This document shows positions 62,732 to 64,000 of a DNA stretch of 64,000 nt, piece after piece. Positions within the stretch are counted from its first letter, which is position 1; every line of letters begins with the position of its first letter. The stretch is from positions 21,056,717-21,120,716 of the forward strand of contig OY757904.1 of the NCBI GenBank assembly GCA_963585895.1, in the 5' to 3' direction. This DNA comes from Sepioteuthis lessoniana (taxonomy: Eukaryota; Mollusca; Cephalopoda; Myopsida; Loliginidae). Below the pieces are notes generated by a model. That model was not told the DNA's origin. It did not search any database and worked only from the letters and a program-made list of their open reading frames with translations. Position numbers and translations under genes: made by a program.

Positions 62732-63021
62732 ATTTATTTACTCAACCATTTCGCCACGAACAGAATGAGACCAGAGAATGATTTTTAAACGGAGCACAGC
62801 TAGTTTGAATTAGTTTTTCTGCTCATTGACTTGTTGTCTCCCCAAGGTTAAAGAACCCAGTCAGTCCAATCATTCATGCATGGTTAGAGAAAGAAGAGAT
62901 AGCTTTAAGCTTTCCAAAAAGAATTAGTGTGAAGTGAAACGCTAACAGCTTTGTCCCGGATTTGAACTCGTATCGCCGTGTTTATTTCCAAAAACGTTAA
63001 CTGCAACGCTAAGCACACCTG
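62359..63021. other. Microsatellites and a SINE-D relic
   Basis: (TA)n at 62410-62443 and 62640-62688, (GA)n at 62698-62727. At 62930-63000 on the minus strand, a reversed B-box (CCGGATTTGAACTCGTATCG) and GTGTTTATTTCCAAAAACG indicate a SINE-D head. No gene. Confidence 0.6.
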
Positions 63022-63037
63022 TACGTGTGTATGTAAG

Positions 63038-63302
63038 TAAGTAAAGTAGGCGACCATAGTCGAGGGTGACCCAAAGGCTCCCCTTTTCAATAGCTTACTA
63101 CACCAAGGTGTAGGGTAGGGCGATACTCCTTTCCCTGGATTGCTCCACTACCCTTGATCCGTACCTTATATTGCTGGGTGTTACGCAAGGAGTCATCAAG
63201 TACCATTTTTTGAGTCTTTGGTATGACTCGACCTGGGATTGAACCCAGGCCTCCCGGACGATTGGCGAACACTCTAACCGCTACGCCAATGTCCGGTACT
63301 TC
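63038..63302 (-). mobile_element. SINE-F, complete, with 16-bp target duplication
   Basis: TACGTGTGTATGTAAG occurs at 63022-63037 and 63303-63318. On the minus strand the head has TTGGCGTAGCGGTTAGAGTG and GGGTTCAATCCCAGG, the body has the stem CTACACC/GGTGTAG (63098-63113), and the 3' end is CTTTACTTAC repeats. Confidence 0.94.
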
Positions 63303-63318
63303 TACGTGTGTATGTAAG

Positions 63319-63544
63319 CATACGTATATAACCCTCAAACAGTAAAAAACAGCAAAGCATATATGTTTTTTTTATATTTGAAAACTACTCTTAAAATTCT
63401 GTAACTAAGAATAAAGCAATTTCTCTCCTAATTTTATAATCTTGTGGGGTCTGCATACACACAAAGCATCCTTTTTCTCATCTGTTCAAATCTTAAAATA
63501 CCTGAGAAAAAATACTAATTAGAAACCTTCTCTTCTTAAACAAA
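63319..63544. other. Intergenic DNA, nothing recognised
   Basis: No feature seen. Confidence 0.4.
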
Positions 63545-63900
63545 CACCCTCTTCCTGGGGCTTAGTATACGCTGACTGTATCCCTTACAGAAGAGTAAGA
63601 ACTCTAAAAAGAGACTTCTTCGGTATGATACTGAACTATATCTCATGGTGAGGCTCCAGTTCTGGAGACCTTGAAAATATGAAGTATCCTTTCATTGCCA
63701 TGATTCCCCGATCCAATTAGATCCAGAGTGTTAGTGCCTGTTCGGTTCACATTTATATGTCAAATAGATCGGTTTAAAAATTATTCGTATTTAATAGGAA
63801 CACTTGATGCTATATGACAAAAGTATTTCTATTAAAAATAATTACTTGAAGTTAGAATTGTTCGCTAAGGATTATTATTAGTTACTTAAAACCATACAAC
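63545..63900 (+). mobile_element. C element, forward, diverged
   Basis: CTGGGGCTTAGTATACGCTG, AGGCTCCAGTTCTGGAGACC, TTTCATTGCCATGATTCCCC; subrepeats from 63775 (GGAACACTTGATGCTATATG). No tail before the next SINE. Confidence 0.65.
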
Positions 63901-63901
63901 T

Positions 63902-64000
63902 GTATTCCTCAGATAGTGTAATAGTTAGCGAGCAAGACTAGCACATCTTAACGAGTGAGTTCGATTCTCCTTGGGTACCTCATTCATTCTGTTTTGTGCC
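63902..64000 (+). mobile_element. SINE-E, cut by the window end
   Basis: CAGATAGTGTAATAGTTAGC, GAGTTCGATTCTCCTTGGGT, then CATTCATTCTGTTTTGTGCC, where other copies have the body before the stem. Confidence 0.85.

Overview
This is non-coding, repeat-rich nuclear DNA from an animal. It is AT-rich and full of long (TA)n, (GT)n, (CT)n and (GATA)n microsatellites. It carries at least five families of tRNA-derived SINE, fragments of non-LTR retrotransposons, and many decayed Tc1/mariner elements. The mix fits a mollusc, most likely a cephalopod such as octopus; this is an inference from repeat style and recalled protein similarity, not from a marker gene. I found no host protein-coding exon, rRNA, functional tRNA, CRISPR or operon. 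Long open frames in the CT, TA and CA tracts are low-complexity artefacts.

Family names used here are local. SINE-B has a tRNA-like head, a shared core and a hairpin tail. SINE-D has a different head, the same core and another tail. SINE-E is about 128 bp with a nearly whole tRNA-like head. SINE-F ends in TTAC repeats. SINE-G is the family of the copies at 22.2 and 42.0 kb. The C element is a composite of about 450-700 bp: a GC-richer domain, an AT-rich array of roughly 55-65-bp subrepeats, and the same hairpin tail as SINE-B followed by CCAAA repeats. It is the commonest repeat here, in both orientations.

Layout. 0-4.3 kb: quiet AT-rich DNA, two C elements and a small MITE. 4.4-8.0 kb: a SINE-E, GATA/ACAT arrays with a LINE end, then about 2 kb of pyrimidine-rich DNA. 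8.5-11.6 kb: two decayed LINE bodies with a SINE-D between. 11.6-15.2 kb: C elements back to back, one holding a Tc1-type MITE. 15.9-17.1 kb: a mariner with terminal repeats nested in an older mariner. 20.6-24.0 kb: a GC-rich tandem pair, a recent inverted duplication, nested SINEs and Penelope-like fragments. 25.4-29.5 kb: a 341-bp palindrome and a mariner split by a SINE. 33.9-35.5 kb: a Tc1-like element with long terminal repeats. 37-41.6 kb: degenerate minisatellite, a chimeric SINE, a LINE with an inverted 5' end, and mariner pieces. 42-53 kb: a mariner between direct repeats, a 253-bp array carrying transposase DNA, LINE 3' ends, three C elements in tandem with a telomere-like palindrome, and a 52-bp array of about 20 copies. 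53-64 kb: more C elements and SINEs plus a 200-N assembly gap.

The genes do not work together in any cellular sense. What the window shows is a history of nested insertion, tandem amplification seeded by transposon pieces, and exchange of modules among SINE families.
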